From assembly GCA_964561105.1 (NCBI GenBank), contig CAZLOH010000025.1, positions 1 through 64,000 of the forward strand: a DNA stretch of 64,000 bases. Reading direction: 5' to 3'. Of this stretch, positions 54,189 to 63,787 are shown piece after piece. A program made the position numbers and the translations under genes. Position 1 is the first letter of the stretch. Every line of letters begins with the position of its first letter. Under the pieces are notes generated by a model. The model searched no databases. It worked only from the letters and a program-made list of their open reading frames with translations, and was not told the origin of the DNA. Source of the DNA: JADLHS01 sp964561105 (lineage in GTDB: Bacteria > Verrucomicrobiota > Verrucomicrobiia > Limisphaerales > JADLHS01).

Positions 54189-54620
54189 TCAGCGTTTGAT
54201 CAGCGCCACGCCGGCAACGATGAGTAAAAATCCACCGACCCGCGACAGCGATACCGGCTCGCGGGAAAGACCCATGATTCCAAAATGGTCAATGGCCAGC
54301 GCCGCAGCGCCCTGCCCCAGAACCATGAGGGCCGCCGCCGGGCCTGCGCCAATCCGCGGGAAGACAAACGCCGCCGCGAGGATGATGGTGAATCCGCAGA
54401 AGCCGCCGACGTAAAGCGACCAGGGTGTGCCGGCCGGGAAGAAGGGCGCAGTCGAGCGGGTGGCGAAAAAGAAAACGAACGTGCAGAGGAGCACGATGGT
54501 CGTATTGATGACCAGGGCCGGACCAAGACCAGTCCGGGCGGAGAGACCGGCATTGGCGGCGGCCTGAAACGAAGCGGCCGCGCCGGCGACGAGGGCGGCA
54601 AGGGCAAGGAACAAGTTCAT
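54189..54620 (-). CDS. YdcZ-type DMT-superfamily membrane protein
   Basis: A 143-residue protein with five hydrophobic helices, starting LFLALAALVAGAAASFQAA and with ANAGLSARTGLGPALVINT and GPAAALMVLGQGAAALAID. This matches the short DMT proteins of the YdcZ/DUF606 group, half the size of normal EamA transporters and often working in pairs. Only one copy is present here and no substrate can be assigned. The start is the ATG at 54618-54620. Confidence 0.78.
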   Translation of the reverse strand: MNLFLALAALVAGAAASFQAAANAGLSARTGLGPALVINTTIVLLCTFVFFFATRSTAPFFPAGTPWSLYVGGFCGFTIILAAAFVFPRIGAGPAAALMVLGQGAAALAIDHFGIMGLSREPVSLSRVGGFLLIVAGVALIKR

Positions 54621-54949
54621 GATTGCAGGTGTGGTGATTTACGTGAACCGATTATTGGTCATCTCGCGGTTGTTCCAAGCAAATTTGATTTAACGGTGCC
54701 CACGGATTCCGCACTTCGAGCGCGGATGGAGTTGAAGCGGCTCAAGGGCACGTTCCGCTGGTCGAGTGGAGCGAGTAACCCGTCGGCATCGGGACCGGTG
54801 AGTTGGCAGGACAGACCGCACTGAGTCATCGCAAAACACCGGGTAACCGGCGACGCTGCCGGTTGTGATTGATTCCGCCGAGCACGCACGATCGCGCGCC
54901 GAGAACAATTCTTGACGTGGCGCGCACGGCCCAACAGGTTCCAGCCACC
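54621..54949. other. intergenic region without recognised gene
   Basis: A 329-base divergent region before mutL. No coding frame was recognised; the sequence upstream of the GTG contains the promoter of mutL, but no clear motif could be assigned. Confidence 0.4.
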
Positions 54950-56989
54950 GTGAATCGTATTCGACTGCTGCCCGAACAGGTCGCCAATCAAATCGCCGCC
55001 GGCGAGGTGATTGAGCGTCCCGCCAGCATCGTGAAGGAACTCGTCGAGAACTCGCTCGACGCCCAGGCCACGCGCATCACGGTGGAAATCCAGGCGGGCG
55101 GCCGCAGTCTCGTGCGCGTGACGGACGACGGCACGGGCATGAACCGCGACGACGCGTTGCTCTGTCTCGAACGCCATGCGACGAGCAAGATTCGCCGCGC
55201 GGAAGATCTGGCGGCGATCGCGACGATGGGATTCCGGGGCGAGGCGCTGCCGAGCATCGCCAGTGTGAGTCGCTTCACGCTCACCACGCGCGAGCGCGAG
55301 AACGCTTCACCCGAAGGCACCCAGATCATCGTCAACGGTGGCAAGATGGCCGAGGTCAAGGCGGCCGGCAGCGCGCCGGGGACCAGTGTGGAGGTGCGGC
55401 AGTTGTTCTTCAACCTGCCCGCACGGCGAAAATTCATGCGCACGGAGGAAACCGAGGCGGCGCACATCCAGCATTACCTTACGCTCGCAGCGCTGGCGCA
55501 TCCGGCGGTGGCGTTCACGTTTCTCCGGGACGGCCGGACGGTGTGGCAATTGCCCGCGCAAAAAGCCGGCGCCGAGAGCGGCGAACAACTGCCGGCCGTG
55601 CGGGAACGGCTGCGCGCGTTGATGGGGGATGCAAAGCTGGTGGAGGTAAATCTCTCCGTGGCGCTCCCGGCTGATTTGCCGACGGAGGAATCCGAATCGT
55701 TCGAGACGGCGCGACCGGCAGGCGAGGCCGCCGCCGATGCCGGACTCGAAACACCAGACTCCCGGCTGAACGTCTGGGGTTTGATCGGTGCGCCCGGCGT
55801 TTCCCGCGCGACCCGGGCGGATCAATACGTGTTCGTGAACCGTCGTCCGGTGGAGAATCGCGGCCTGAATTTCGCCTTGCTCGAAGGTTATCACACGGCG
55901 CTGATGAAGGGGCGTTATCCCGTGTGCTGTCTGTTCCTGGAAATTGATCCGGCGGCGGTGGACGTGAACATCCATCCGAGCAAACGCGAGGTGAAATTTC
56001 ATCGCGAAGGAGAAGTGCGCCGGCACGTGGCGGCGGCGGTGCGAGAGGCGTTACATTCGTTTCACTCGGCCGCGCCGAAAGTCTCCAGCCTCCCGTCCAG
56101 TGCCGGCGTCAACCTGGCCGGACAGATGACGCCGCCTGGCCGCGCCTTGGAGAACCATCCCGCGCCGGAATTCGACACCCCGGCGTTGCCGGAATTTCCG
56201 CTGCCGTTGAAGCCGAACCCGGAACGGTCATCACCGCCAACCGAAACGCCCGCGCTCCGAATGGAATTTTCGTCCGCCCCTTCCGCAGCCACTTCGAGTC
56301 GCAGCCTCGCAATCCCGGTCGCCGGCCCGCAATCGCCGTCCACCACCGGGCGCACTCTGGTTTCAGACCTCAGTCCCCAGACCCCAGACCCCACGCCGCT
56401 GTTAAATGTTCCCTTACGACTGGTCGGCGTGATCGGCCGGCTGTACGCCGTGCTGGAATCGGATCGTGGACTGGTATTGATGGATCAACACGCCGCGCAC
56501 GAGCGGGTGTTGTTCGAGCAAATGCTGGAGCGATTGGAGCGCAAAGAACAAGCGCCGTCGCAGAAACTGCTGCTCCCGGAAACCCTGGAGCTTTCTCCGC
56601 GCGACGCGGTTTTCCTGCGGGGGCAACTCGCCGAGTTGACGCGGTTGGGCGTGGGCTTGAGTGAGTTCGGCGAGCGAACCTTTCTGCTGGATGCGCTGCC
56701 GCCGTTTGTGAAAGTGGGCGACGCGCGCCGGTTCGCTCTGGACCTTGTGGATGAATTGAAGTCCGCCGGACAGGACGTCAATTCCGCGCGCCTGGGCGAA
56801 CAGGTCGTGACCAAGACCGTGTGTCGTCATGCCGTCAAGGCCAACGATCCGCTGGCCGGGCGCGAGTTGGAAAATCTGATTGAAGACCTGCGTCGTTGCG
56901 CGATGCCGTACACCTGCCCGCACGGACGCCCCACACTCATCGAGATGAATTATCGGGAACTGGAGCGGAAGTTCGGGCGGTCGCAATAG
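54950..56989 (+). CDS. mutL: DNA mismatch repair protein MutL
   Basis: MutL couples mismatch recognition by MutS to strand incision and excision. The 679-residue protein has the N-terminal GHKL ATPase: VANQIAAGEVIERPASIVKE, VENSLDAQATRI, DDGTGM and GFRGEALPSIAS. A Pro/Ser-rich linker (about residues 370-480) leads to the C-terminal domain with MDQHAAHERVLFEQ, which fits the DQHA-x2-E-x4-E endonuclease motif, and CPHGRPT. So this is a nicking MutL, expected where MutH is absent. The frame is open to an ATG at 54869, but the family's N-terminus begins at NRIRLLPEQ, so the GTG at 54950 was chosen. No mutS nearby. Confidence 0.95.
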   Translation: MNRIRLLPEQVANQIAAGEVIERPASIVKELVENSLDAQATRITVEIQAGGRSLVRVTDDGTGMNRDDALLCLERHATSKIRRAEDLAAIATMGFRGEALPSIASVSRFTLTTRERENASPEGTQIIVNGGKMAEVKAAGSAPGTSVEVRQLFFNLPARRKFMRTEETEAAHIQHYLTLAALAHPAVAFTFLRDGRTVWQLPAQKAGAESGEQLPAVRERLRALMGDAKLVEVNLSVALPADLPTEESESFETARPAGEAAADAGLETPDSRLNVWGLIGAPGVSRATRADQYVFVNRRPVENRGLNFALLEGYHTALMKGRYPVCCLFLEIDPAAVDVNIHPSKREVKFHREGEVRRHVAAAVREALHSFHSAAPKVSSLPSSAGVNLAGQMTPPGRALENHPAPEFDTPALPEFPLPLKPNPERSSPPTETPALRMEFSSAPSAATSSRSLAIPVAGPQSPSTTGRTLVSDLSPQTPDPTPLLNVPLRLVGVIGRLYAVLESDRGLVLMDQHAAHERVLFEQMLERLERKEQAPSQKLLLPETLELSPRDAVFLRGQLAELTRLGVGLSEFGERTFLLDALPPFVKVGDARRFALDLVDELKSAGQDVNSARLGEQVVTKTVCRHAVKANDPLAGRELENLIEDLRRCAMPYTCPHGRPTLIEMNYRELERKFGRSQ

Positions 56990-57069
56990 CGCGTTTGGGC
57001 AAATGCGGCCCAAAAGAGGACTTGCAATCCCGGGCGGATTTCGTAGCCTGACCGTGCTCTTTCCGGGAT

Positions 57070-57145
57070 GCGAGCGTAGCTCAGTTGGTAGAGCATCACG
57101 TTGCCAACGTGAATGTCGAGGGTTCAAATCCCTTCGCTCGCTCCA
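57070..57145 (+). tRNA. tRNA-Gly (anticodon GCC)
   Basis: A 76-base cloverleaf with 7-bp acceptor (GCGAGCG with CGCTCGC), D-arm (GCTCAGTTGGTAGAGC), anticodon stem TCACG/CGTGA with loop TTGCCAA (anticodon GCC), T-arm with GGTTCAAATCC and encoded CCA at 57143-57145. It lies 80 bp after mutL, and a patch of mobile-element remains begins less than 300 bp downstream. Confidence 0.97.
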
Positions 57146-57403
57146 CTTTTTCCGCCAACCGCCGATGCCTCCAAAGTTCGGAATCACTTCAGAAACCACC
57201 GCACACTCGCCGTGGTTCGTCCGCGTCTTGTGAACTTTCCAGAGAACAGCTTGCGCTCCACGAGAGTTTCATCCACACCCGGCAATCACGCCAAAGTTCG
57301 TCGCTTGTGGAATGTTCCGATTTCGGCGTCACCACGCTCCGTGGTTGGTGCAAGTCTGGATGAATGTAGGTGAAGCACGCGGGGCAGTGGTCGTAGTCAG
57401 TAA

Positions 57404-58285
57404 CTGCCAACCAACTGGCAGCCCGCGATGGAAAAACTCTGGCGCCATCCGACGATCCGCGAACGCCTCTGGCTCAATCGCGGCGACATGGGCTTCGGCC
57501 AGGAAGCCGTCCTGGCCTGGCACGAACAGGCCGGGGAGCCGCGCCCGCAATACCTGTTCAAACTGCGGCTCACCACCAACGTGCGCCGGGTCATCGCCAA
57601 AGTGCCGTGGCCGTATTGGGAAGGCGCGCCCACGCTGGGCTGCCAGCAGATCGCCGAGACCACGGTGAAACTGCACGGCTGGAGCCGCGAACGGCGCGTG
57701 GTCATTGTGCGCACGCTCAAGCCGGTGAATCCCACACCGCAAGACGAGTTCTGGGACACGCCCGAAGACGACGTGGCCGTGTATGTGACCAACTTGGGAA
57801 AAGACGCGGCCACGCCCGAACAGATTGCGCTGCTGTATGCGCAGCGGGCCGACACGGAGAACGTGTTCGACGAGTTGAAGAACCAGTGGGGCTTCCGTGG
57901 GTATTGCAGTCGGCGGGCGGTGGTGACGGAACTGGCCGCGCGGCTGGTGCTGCTGACCTACAACCTGTGGAGCCTGTTCACGCGGCTGATGGGATTGACG
58001 CCCGGCCATCACCGCGAAGCGGTGACCTCGCGGCGGGACTTTTTGTTCCTGGCGGCGCAGGTGGTGGCAAGCGGGCGGCAGCGGGTGGTGAAACTGGCGG
58101 TGACAGCGGAGTGGTGGCACACCTTGAAGGCCTGCTACGAGCGGCTGCGGACGTGGTTGGTGTCAACTGCGCCGCAGTTGGAGGCGACCGGCCAGCTCTT
58201 GGGCCGCCTCGCGCGCCAAACCACCGAAAGCCCCGACGAACCCCCCTCCAACCCGCCCCCGCTTGAACCTCAACGCGGGATTTAG
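57404..58285 (+). pseudogene. IS1380-type transposase, N-terminally truncated
   Basis: A 285-residue open frame from 57428 carries the C-terminal part of a DDE transposase: RGDMGFGQEAVLAWHEQ, YLFKLRLTTNVRRVIAKV and the conserved ADTENVFDELKNQWGFRGY with the last catalytic Glu. Complete IS1380-group transposases are about 430-500 residues, so roughly 150 residues of the N-terminus are missing; an in-frame stop lies at 57401-57403. Terminal repeats were not found. It begins a run of broken mobile genes. Confidence 0.82.
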
Positions 58286-58551
58286 GTTCAAAGTCCTGCA
58301 TGTCCGCGACTGTCAGCCGATGAGCGCGCAGGCGGACGCCCCGCAAATCATCGCCGACTATTGGCACAACAACATCTCGCAAGCCACCTGGTTTGACCCG
58401 GCCAAGGAGGCATTCGTCGTGCTGGTGGGGAACACCCGCCGCCGCATCATCGGTCACAATCTGGTGGCGATCGGGACGCTGGACTCCTGCCCCGTGCATT
58501 GTCGCGAGGTGTTCCGGCCGGCCATTGGCGCCGCCGGGAGCGCCGTCATTC
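58284..58551 (+). pseudogene. RadC/JAB-domain protein fragment
   Basis: The frame reads VRDCQPMSAQADAPQIIADY, then PAKEAFVVLVGNTRRRIIGH and GTLDSCPVHCREVFRPAIG and stops being homologous at AAGSAVI, just before where the HNHPSG zinc-binding motif should be. The first part directly overlaps the end of the transposase frame. The break coincides with the 3' end of the group II intron on the other strand, as if the intron inserted there. Confidence 0.78.
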
Positions 58552-59153
58552 GTCGGGTAAGGAGATGGCGTTGTCGCCATCTCCTCCCCTAAGAACCGGA
58601 CTTGATGGTTTCCGCTCATCCGGCCCAAGCCGTTCCAAAACCCTGCTCAGGCAGGGCCGATGATACACGACGGTGTATGCCTGCTCCGTGCAAGTGCAGC
58701 CGAACTTTTTGAAGAATGCACGGTCTTCAAAGTACGGGCGTCAGAGCGGGTCGAAGGGATTGGCCTCTGCTTTAATCTTCAGATGCCCTCGTATGATGGT
58801 CTTGTTGGCAAACACCAGTTTCAACCACCGCACCTTTCCCTCCGGCGTTCGCTCGCCCGTGTCTGTCGCAAACCACCACTTTCGTCCGCCCACTGGATGC
58901 CAGTACCGCCGGAGCACTCAGTCTGCGGATTTGCCGCGATGTCTGCGTTTGGCCCATCGCCAGAGACTGTGCCAGATTGCCAAGTCCACTTTGCGGAACG
59001 TCCGCGTTGCCACGATGTGCCGGCGGTAGTTAACCCAGCCGAGGATCACTCGGTTGAGGTGCCACAGCAGGTTCTCCTGACGCGCAGTTTTGTTTTCCCG
59101 CAGGATTGTTCGGACTTTCTTCAAGAACGCGTTCGTGTTCTTCATTGATGTTC
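58552..59153 (-). pseudogene. group II intron 3' part with broken maturase
   Basis: On the minus strand the frame encodes the C-terminal part of a group II intron reverse transcriptase/maturase: TNAFLKKVRTILRENKTARQ, VILGWVNYRRHIVATRTF and IWHSLWRWAKRRHRGKSAD, then, beyond an in-frame TGA (58918-58920), YWHPVGGRKWWFATDTGE, and beyond another TGA (58741-58743) a further HNH-type region. The RNA end is also visible: domain V at about 58593-58625 and the domain VI hairpin at 58561-58584. The intron ends in ...CCCGAC at 58552. The 5' half is missing, so it cannot splice. Confidence 0.82.
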
Positions 59154-59237
59154 GCGACTGACGCGCAGGCTTTCGCAGACGGAGTAGTAAGTGTGCGTCT
59201 TGCCGTCTTTGGTGCAGGCGCGCCGTTTGCGAAACAT
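59154..59237 (-). pseudogene. transposase N-terminal fragment
   Basis: From an ATG at 59235-59237 the minus strand encodes MFRKRRACTKDGKTHTYYSV followed by CESLRVSR, a start typical of IS1634/IS4-like transposases (KDGKxHxYxSxxES pattern). After 28 residues it joins the group II intron sequence. It is not related in orientation to the IS1380-type remnant. Confidence 0.7.
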
Positions 59238-59533
59238 GTCGGGAGTTTACCCTGAGCGGGGGTGCGTCCGGCAAGCGGGATGGGTCGGCACACGGGCAGT
59301 TTGCGCCAAGCGTGACCTGTCCCTGAATCACTTGCGCCAGAAAAAATCTGCAAACCACCAAAACGTGCGAAAGTCGGGTTAGCTGCGAACAACTACGGAG
59401 TGGCGGGAAGGGTGTATCTCGGAACAGAAGCGCAATGAACAAAAATCATTCAAAGCGGCGATAACGTCGGTTGTGAATAATGTAAGTTTGACGCTGAAAA
59501 ATTCTATGTTAGCGTGCTGAGGTTCGTGAAACT

Positions 59534-59863
59534 ATGAGTGCGAGAAAAATCGGAAGTGTCGGGGCGTTGGGGCAACAGATCACCGTCGGAGCGCGGCAGG
59601 CGACGATGACGCTTTCTCCCGAGGCCGTATCCATCCATCGGGGCGGAATTGAATTTCGCAGCGAAAAACCATTTGCGCGCTGGGTCGAAATGACAGTCAC
59701 CATCCAATCACCCGTTGACGGTGCCACCGTTAATTGCACGGGGGTGGTCGTGGACTGCTCGGGCAACAAACACGCGGGTTATCACATTTCCATGGTGTTC
59801 ACCAGCATGTCCAAGCAGGCGGAGACGCAACTGACTTCCATGGTCCTGTCCCAGGCCCGGTAA
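59534..59863 (+). CDS. PilZ-like domain protein
   Basis: A 109-residue cytoplasmic protein with RGGIEFRSEKPFARWVEMTV, VNCTGVVVDCSGNKHAGYHI and SMVFTSMSKQAETQL, the strand pattern of a PilZ-type barrel. PilZ domains often bind cyclic di-GMP with an RxxxR and a D/NxSxxG motif; neither is clearly intact (VVDCSGNKHAG is near the second). It lies 114 bp upstream of the pilT-like gene, on the same strand, which supports a role in pilus function. Confidence 0.7.
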   Translation: MSARKIGSVGALGQQITVGARQATMTLSPEAVSIHRGGIEFRSEKPFARWVEMTVTIQSPVDGATVNCTGVVVDCSGNKHAGYHISMVFTSMSKQAETQLTSMVLSQAR

Positions 59864-59977
59864 GCCCCGAGCGCGGTCTGAATTTGCGGCCGGGTCAAAT
59901 CTGGCCCGGCCTGATGCTTTTCCCGGGTTTACTTTTCCGCTTTGGACTCCCGCACCCGGCTCTGGTAGTCTCGGCAC

Positions 59978-61066
59978 ATGGATCTCTTCTATAAAGTTTT
60001 GAAGACCGCCGTGGATGGGCAGGCTTCCGACGTGCATCTCAAAATCGGCACGCCGGTGATTTTCCGCATTCACCGTGAACTCATCGCCATTGAATGTCCC
60101 CACCCGACGCTGGAGTGGATGAACAAGGTGGTGGAGGCGATCACCCCGGCGCACTTGCGCAAGCGGTTGGAGGAGGAACGCGAGGTGGACTTCTCCTATT
60201 TTGTCCCGGACATCGGCCGTTTCCGCACCAATCTGTTTCAACAACGCGGCCAATGGTGCCTGGCCATGCGCTACGTCAAGACCAACGTCCCGAGTTTCCA
60301 GGAATTGGGATTGTTGGAACAAGTCCGGACCATTGCCGAATCGCCGCGCGGCATCGTGCTGGTGGCCGGCTCGACGGGTAGCGGCAAATCCACCACGCTC
60401 GCCGCGATGATTGAACACATCAACGCCAACCACAAACGGCACATCGTCACGCTGGAGGATCCGATTGAATACGTCTTCGAGGACAACCAGTCCGTCATCG
60501 AACAGCGTGAGGTGGGGCTGGACACGGTGTCGTTTCATCACGCGCTCAAACATGTCCTGCGCCAGGACCCGGACATCATCATGATCGGGGAAATGCGCGA
60601 CAATATCAGCTTCACTGCGGCGATGAGCGCAGCCGACACCGGCCACCTGGTGTTATCCACGCTGCACACCACCAACGCCTCGCAGTCCATCAGCCGCATC
60701 CTGGATTTCTTCGATGCCGACGAACGCGAGCAGATTCGCCGACAACTGGCCGGCACATTGCAGGCCGTGATCTGTCAGCGCATGGTCCCAACCATTGCCG
60801 GCCAGATGACGCCGGCAATGGAAATCATGATCAACACTGCCACGGTGAAAAAACTGATCGAAGAGAACCGGCTCGACAAACTTCCTGCCGCCATCGAAAC
60901 CGGCACGGACGACGGTATGCTCAATTTCAATCAGGCGCTGTTCAATCTGGTCAAGCAGGGCGTGGTGAGCGAGAAGGATGCCCTTGCCAAGGCCACCAAT
61001 CCACAGGCCCTCGAGATGAACTTCAAAGGCATCTTCCTCGACGAAGGCCGGAGAATTCTTGGGTAA
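59978..61066 (+). CDS. pilT: type IV pilus twitching-motility ATPase, PilT-like
   Basis: A 362-residue hexameric ATPase that powers pilus retraction. Motifs in order: Walker A GSTGSGKST, Asp box HIVTLEDPIEYVFE, Walker B DPDIIMIGEMRD and His box HLVLSTLHTTNAS. The usual AIRNLIRE motif near the C-terminus is replaced by NTATVKKLIEENRLDKL, so a PilU-like role is also possible. It follows the PilZ gene after 114 bp. It converges on waaA with a gap of only 13 bp. Confidence 0.92.
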   Translation: MDLFYKVLKTAVDGQASDVHLKIGTPVIFRIHRELIAIECPHPTLEWMNKVVEAITPAHLRKRLEEEREVDFSYFVPDIGRFRTNLFQQRGQWCLAMRYVKTNVPSFQELGLLEQVRTIAESPRGIVLVAGSTGSGKSTTLAAMIEHINANHKRHIVTLEDPIEYVFEDNQSVIEQREVGLDTVSFHHALKHVLRQDPDIIMIGEMRDNISFTAAMSAADTGHLVLSTLHTTNASQSISRILDFFDADEREQIRRQLAGTLQAVICQRMVPTIAGQMTPAMEIMINTATVKKLIEENRLDKLPAAIETGTDDGMLNFNQALFNLVKQGVVSEKDALAKATNPQALEMNFKGIFLDEGRRILG

Positions 61067-61079
61067 TTGTCGGCGTTCG

Positions 61080-62420
61080 CTACGGCTGACGTTTGGGCAA
61101 CGGGGCCACGTACACCCCGCTATCCTTGATGCCGTGGATGATCATCTCCACCGTCCGATCCACGGCTCCGCGATTCTCACGGACCGCCTGCAATGCGTTT
61201 CGACCGAGCTTTTCTCGAAGGGCGGGAGTGAGCAGTAGGTCTCGGATCGTCCGTTCCAGTTCGCTCACGTCCCGCACCTGCACCAGGGCTTCGTACCGGC
61301 GGAAAATCTCCACGACATCGGTAAAATTCTGCATATTCGGCCCGCAGACCACGGGTTTCCCGAGCGCGCAGGGTTCGATCGGATTCTGTCCGCCTTTCGC
61401 GGTCAGACTTTTGCCGATGAAGACCACCGTGGCCGCCTCGTAGAAATAGCGCAGCTCGCCGGTGGAGTTGACCAGGAGGCAGGGTAATTTGTCCGGGGTA
61501 AATTTGGTATGCTCATTGAGGTCGCTGCGCCGGACCAGCTTGATGTGACGGGCCTCCAGTTCACGCACAATTTCGCGACTCCGCTCGAAGTGCCGCGGCA
61601 CCAGGATCAGGAACAGACCCGGGAAGCGCTGGCGCAACCGCCGCACCATTTCCGCCAAAATGATCTCCTCTCCGGCGTGCGTGCTGCCGCAGACCAGGAT
61701 CGGGGCGTCGGCCGGCACGCCCAATTGCGCCAGCATCGCCGGCACGTCCAGCGTTCGAGGACCGTCCAATGTGGCCGCGTCGAACTTCAGGTTGCCCACC
61801 ACCTGCACCGCCTCGGGTCGGCAACCGAGCTCGCGCCAGCGCGCCGCGTCGGTTTCGCTTTGTGCGCCCACTCCCGTGAACGCGGCAAACAGCGGCCGGA
61901 ACAGAAAGCCAAACCGTTTGTAGCCCCGCGCTGATCGCTCGGACAACCGCGCGTTGACCAGGAACAGGGGAATCCGATGCTGCTTCGCCCGCCAGATGAA
62001 GTTGGGCCAGATTTCCGCCTCGACCAGAATGATCGCTTCGGGGCTGATCAGCGACTGCGCTCGGGCGACGTACTGACGGCGATCAATCGGGTAATAAATT
62101 TTACTGACGTGCGGCGGCAGTTTCTTCTTCAACTCGCCCATGCCGGTGGTGGTGGTGGTCGAAACCACGATCTTGGCATTGGGCACGCGGGGTTCGAGCG
62201 CGCGGATCAGCCGGGTGCAGAGATTGACCTCGCCCACACTGACTGCGTGCAACCAGAGGGCGTGCCGGTTCGTCAACGCTTGCTTGAGCTTGGTGTCGTA
62301 CTGGCCAAACCGTTCGCCGAAGCCCTTGGTCCAGTTTCCCCGCCGCCACAACCGCCAAAAATAATAGGGCGACGACAGGACAAACAGCACAATGAACAGG
62401 ATGTTGTAAAGGGTGCGCAC
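61080..62420 (-). CDS. waaA: 3-deoxy-D-manno-octulosonic acid transferase
   Basis: It adds Kdo from CMP-Kdo to lipid A precursor, at the inner face of the inner membrane. The 446-residue protein has an N-terminal membrane anchor (LYNILFIVLFVLSSPYYFW), then the GT30 features: KGFGERFGQYD with the catalytic-base Glu (residue 36), LHAVSVGEVN, AEIWPNFIWRAKQHRIP, VNARLSERSARGYKRFG and NPIEPCALGKPVVCGPNM. The frame is open far upstream (to 62840), but the extra sequence is not like the family, and a GTG at 62418-62420 gives the normal N-terminus. It shows that the organism makes Kdo-containing LPS. Confidence 0.94.
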   Translation of the reverse strand: MRTLYNILFIVLFVLSSPYYFWRLWRRGNWTKGFGERFGQYDTKLKQALTNRHALWLHAVSVGEVNLCTRLIRALEPRVPNAKIVVSTTTTTGMGELKKKLPPHVSKIYYPIDRRQYVARAQSLISPEAIILVEAEIWPNFIWRAKQHRIPLFLVNARLSERSARGYKRFGFLFRPLFAAFTGVGAQSETDAARWRELGCRPEAVQVVGNLKFDAATLDGPRTLDVPAMLAQLGVPADAPILVCGSTHAGEEIILAEMVRRLRQRFPGLFLILVPRHFERSREIVRELEARHIKLVRRSDLNEHTKFTPDKLPCLLVNSTGELRYFYEAATVVFIGKSLTAKGGQNPIEPCALGKPVVCGPNMQNFTDVVEIFRRYEALVQVRDVSELERTIRDLLLTPALREKLGRNALQAVRENRGAVDRTVEMIIHGIKDSGVYVAPLPKRQP

Positions 62421-62779
62421 ACTGATTATCGGGTCAACCGCCGGTAACTGTTTGAAAAATGCCGCCCGCCGTAAAGGAAATGTTTTTCCCGTTTCACGCC
62501 GCGTGTGTAACTGGAAGACTTCCCCCCTCCTCGCTGGGGTGGAAGCTCTCGCGTTGCGAAACTTCCGCCCGCACGGAGCGGGCGGAGGGCAGTGGCGTGC
62601 TCTCACGCAGCGGGTGTCCGCATTCCAAGCATCGGAGTGGCGCCACCCAAGCGGCGGAATCTCGCGCCCGTGGGCGTCGGCACTCCAATCGTGTCGTTGA
62701 CGTAGTCCGGCCTTCCTCCATCTCCTTGGTGTCGTATAGCTTGAGTTGACTCGACTGTCATTCGAGCCAAAAAGGATTT
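62421..62779. other. intergenic region, hairpin-rich, no recognised gene
   Basis: This stretch upstream of waaA contains a hairpin with arms CCGCCCGC and GCGGGCGG near 62570 and GC-rich sequence, but no protein with family features. The waaA promoter must lie here. Confidence 0.4.
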
Positions 62780-62990
62780 TGACAAACCTCGGGGAATGGT
62801 GTTTTCTGTCGCCCGACGGAAATATGAAGATCGCGACCATTTACATGCAAACGATGACGCCGATGCGAGGATGCGGATCCGATTGGCAGCATCGCTCCCT
62901 GTGTTTTGGCATCGCGGCCAGGAGTTCATAAAGCAGCCATACAACTTTTTGAAACCCCGCGATTGCCAGTCAGTCGCGGGGTTTTTGTTT
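62780..62990 (+). ncRNA. possible small RNA of about 175 bases
   Basis: A TTGACA hexamer at 62780-62785 could be a -35 box (the -10 is poor), and an intrinsic terminator ends at 62990. The segment between holds no convincing protein, and pieces such as GATGC and GCATC (about 62860-62900) can pair. It may be a small RNA or the 5' leader of the gene at 63030; no known RNA family was recognised. Confidence 0.3.
62952..62990 (+). terminator. rho-independent terminator
   Basis: An 11-bp stem (62952-62962 with 62974-62984), AAACCCCGCGA and TCGCGGGGTTT, with an 11-base loop, followed by TTGTTT. It lies 40 bp before the start at 63030, so it ends an upstream transcript or attenuates this one. Confidence 0.85.
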
Positions 62991-63029
62991 GAACGGAAAC
63001 TGACCGAAACTTTCAGAGAAAGGACAAAG

Positions 63030-63383
63030 ATGAAAACGACGAACCATCGCGTGCCGGCCGAATTCGGGCCGAACACCCGGTTTGCCCTGCCGGTTGGCCC
63101 GGCCACTCATAATCGCGCCTGGCACAGTGCGGGAAGCGATGAACTGGACCGGCTCAAGGAACGCTTGCTCGCCCGTGAACTGGCGCGCACGACGAATCTG
63201 GAGGCCAACATCCTGCTGCGCCGCGCCGCCACTGACGCTGTGGCTCTGGTCTGGCTTCTGCCATATCCGCTGTTGTTGCTGCCCTCGCTCTTCGCCGAAA
63301 TGGCGCAAGCCGCGCGGCATACCGCGGAACGTCAATCGTCAATCCGCGAGCGCAGCAGCGAGTTGCTCGTGCTGGCGGAATAA
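63030..63383 (+). CDS. hypothetical protein with one hydrophobic segment
   Basis: A 117-residue protein of unknown function. The N-terminal half is polar (SDELDRLKERLLARELAR), a central segment (DAVALVWLLPYPLLLLPSLF) could be a membrane helix, and the C-terminus is again charged (RHTAERQSSIRERSSE). AAAGGA at good spacing precedes the ATG at 63030, and a strong terminator follows the stop by 41 bp, so it is a genuine single-gene transcript. No family was recognised. Confidence 0.7.
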   Translation: MKTTNHRVPAEFGPNTRFALPVGPATHNRAWHSAGSDELDRLKERLLARELARTTNLEANILLRRAATDAVALVWLLPYPLLLLPSLFAEMAQAARHTAERQSSIRERSSELLVLAE

Positions 63384-63424
63384 CCGCAGATTGATTTACG
63401 CCGAAACGGTGTATGGGTGGGGTG

Positions 63425-63456
63425 AAGGAGCGTCGTGCAAACGGCGCTCCTTTTTT
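63425..63456 (+). terminator. rho-independent terminator of the hypothetical gene
   Basis: A 12-bp stem (63425-63436 with 63441-63452, one wobble pair) closed by a GCAA tetraloop and followed by TTTTTT. It is 41 bp beyond the stop at 63383. Confidence 0.9.
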
Positions 63457-63787
63457 GTTTGGATCGGGAGAGAGGTGTTGAAGTCCGCTTGGGCTGCACC
63501 AATCCACCGGGTGTAACCAACCTGACGGTTGTTTGGAATTCCGTTGTATGCGGTGGAAGTTTTCGGACTGCGGATCTCCCGCCGCATGGAGATTGTCTGC
63601 GAGGCAAGGCCGGAGGCGCGAATCACCTGGCATGATCCCGTTGAACGCAGCGCCGGGTTTCGGACGCGAGAACGGCTGCCAGACCAGCCCGTCAGCTTCG
63701 GGGGCTGCGAACAGAAACCGTGGTCCGCGAGCGCAAACTTGTTTGGACGGCTCGCCCCCGACATACTCACGGGAACGAATTGAACCG
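63457..63787. other. intergenic region without recognised gene
   Basis: A 331-base stretch between the terminator and ubiX. No protein, RNA or repeat was recognised; the ubiX promoter should lie here. Confidence 0.4.

Noticed and set aside
57146..57427. Possible integration site at the 3' end of tRNA-Gly
   Set aside because: No repeat of the tRNA end was found downstream and no integrase gene is present.
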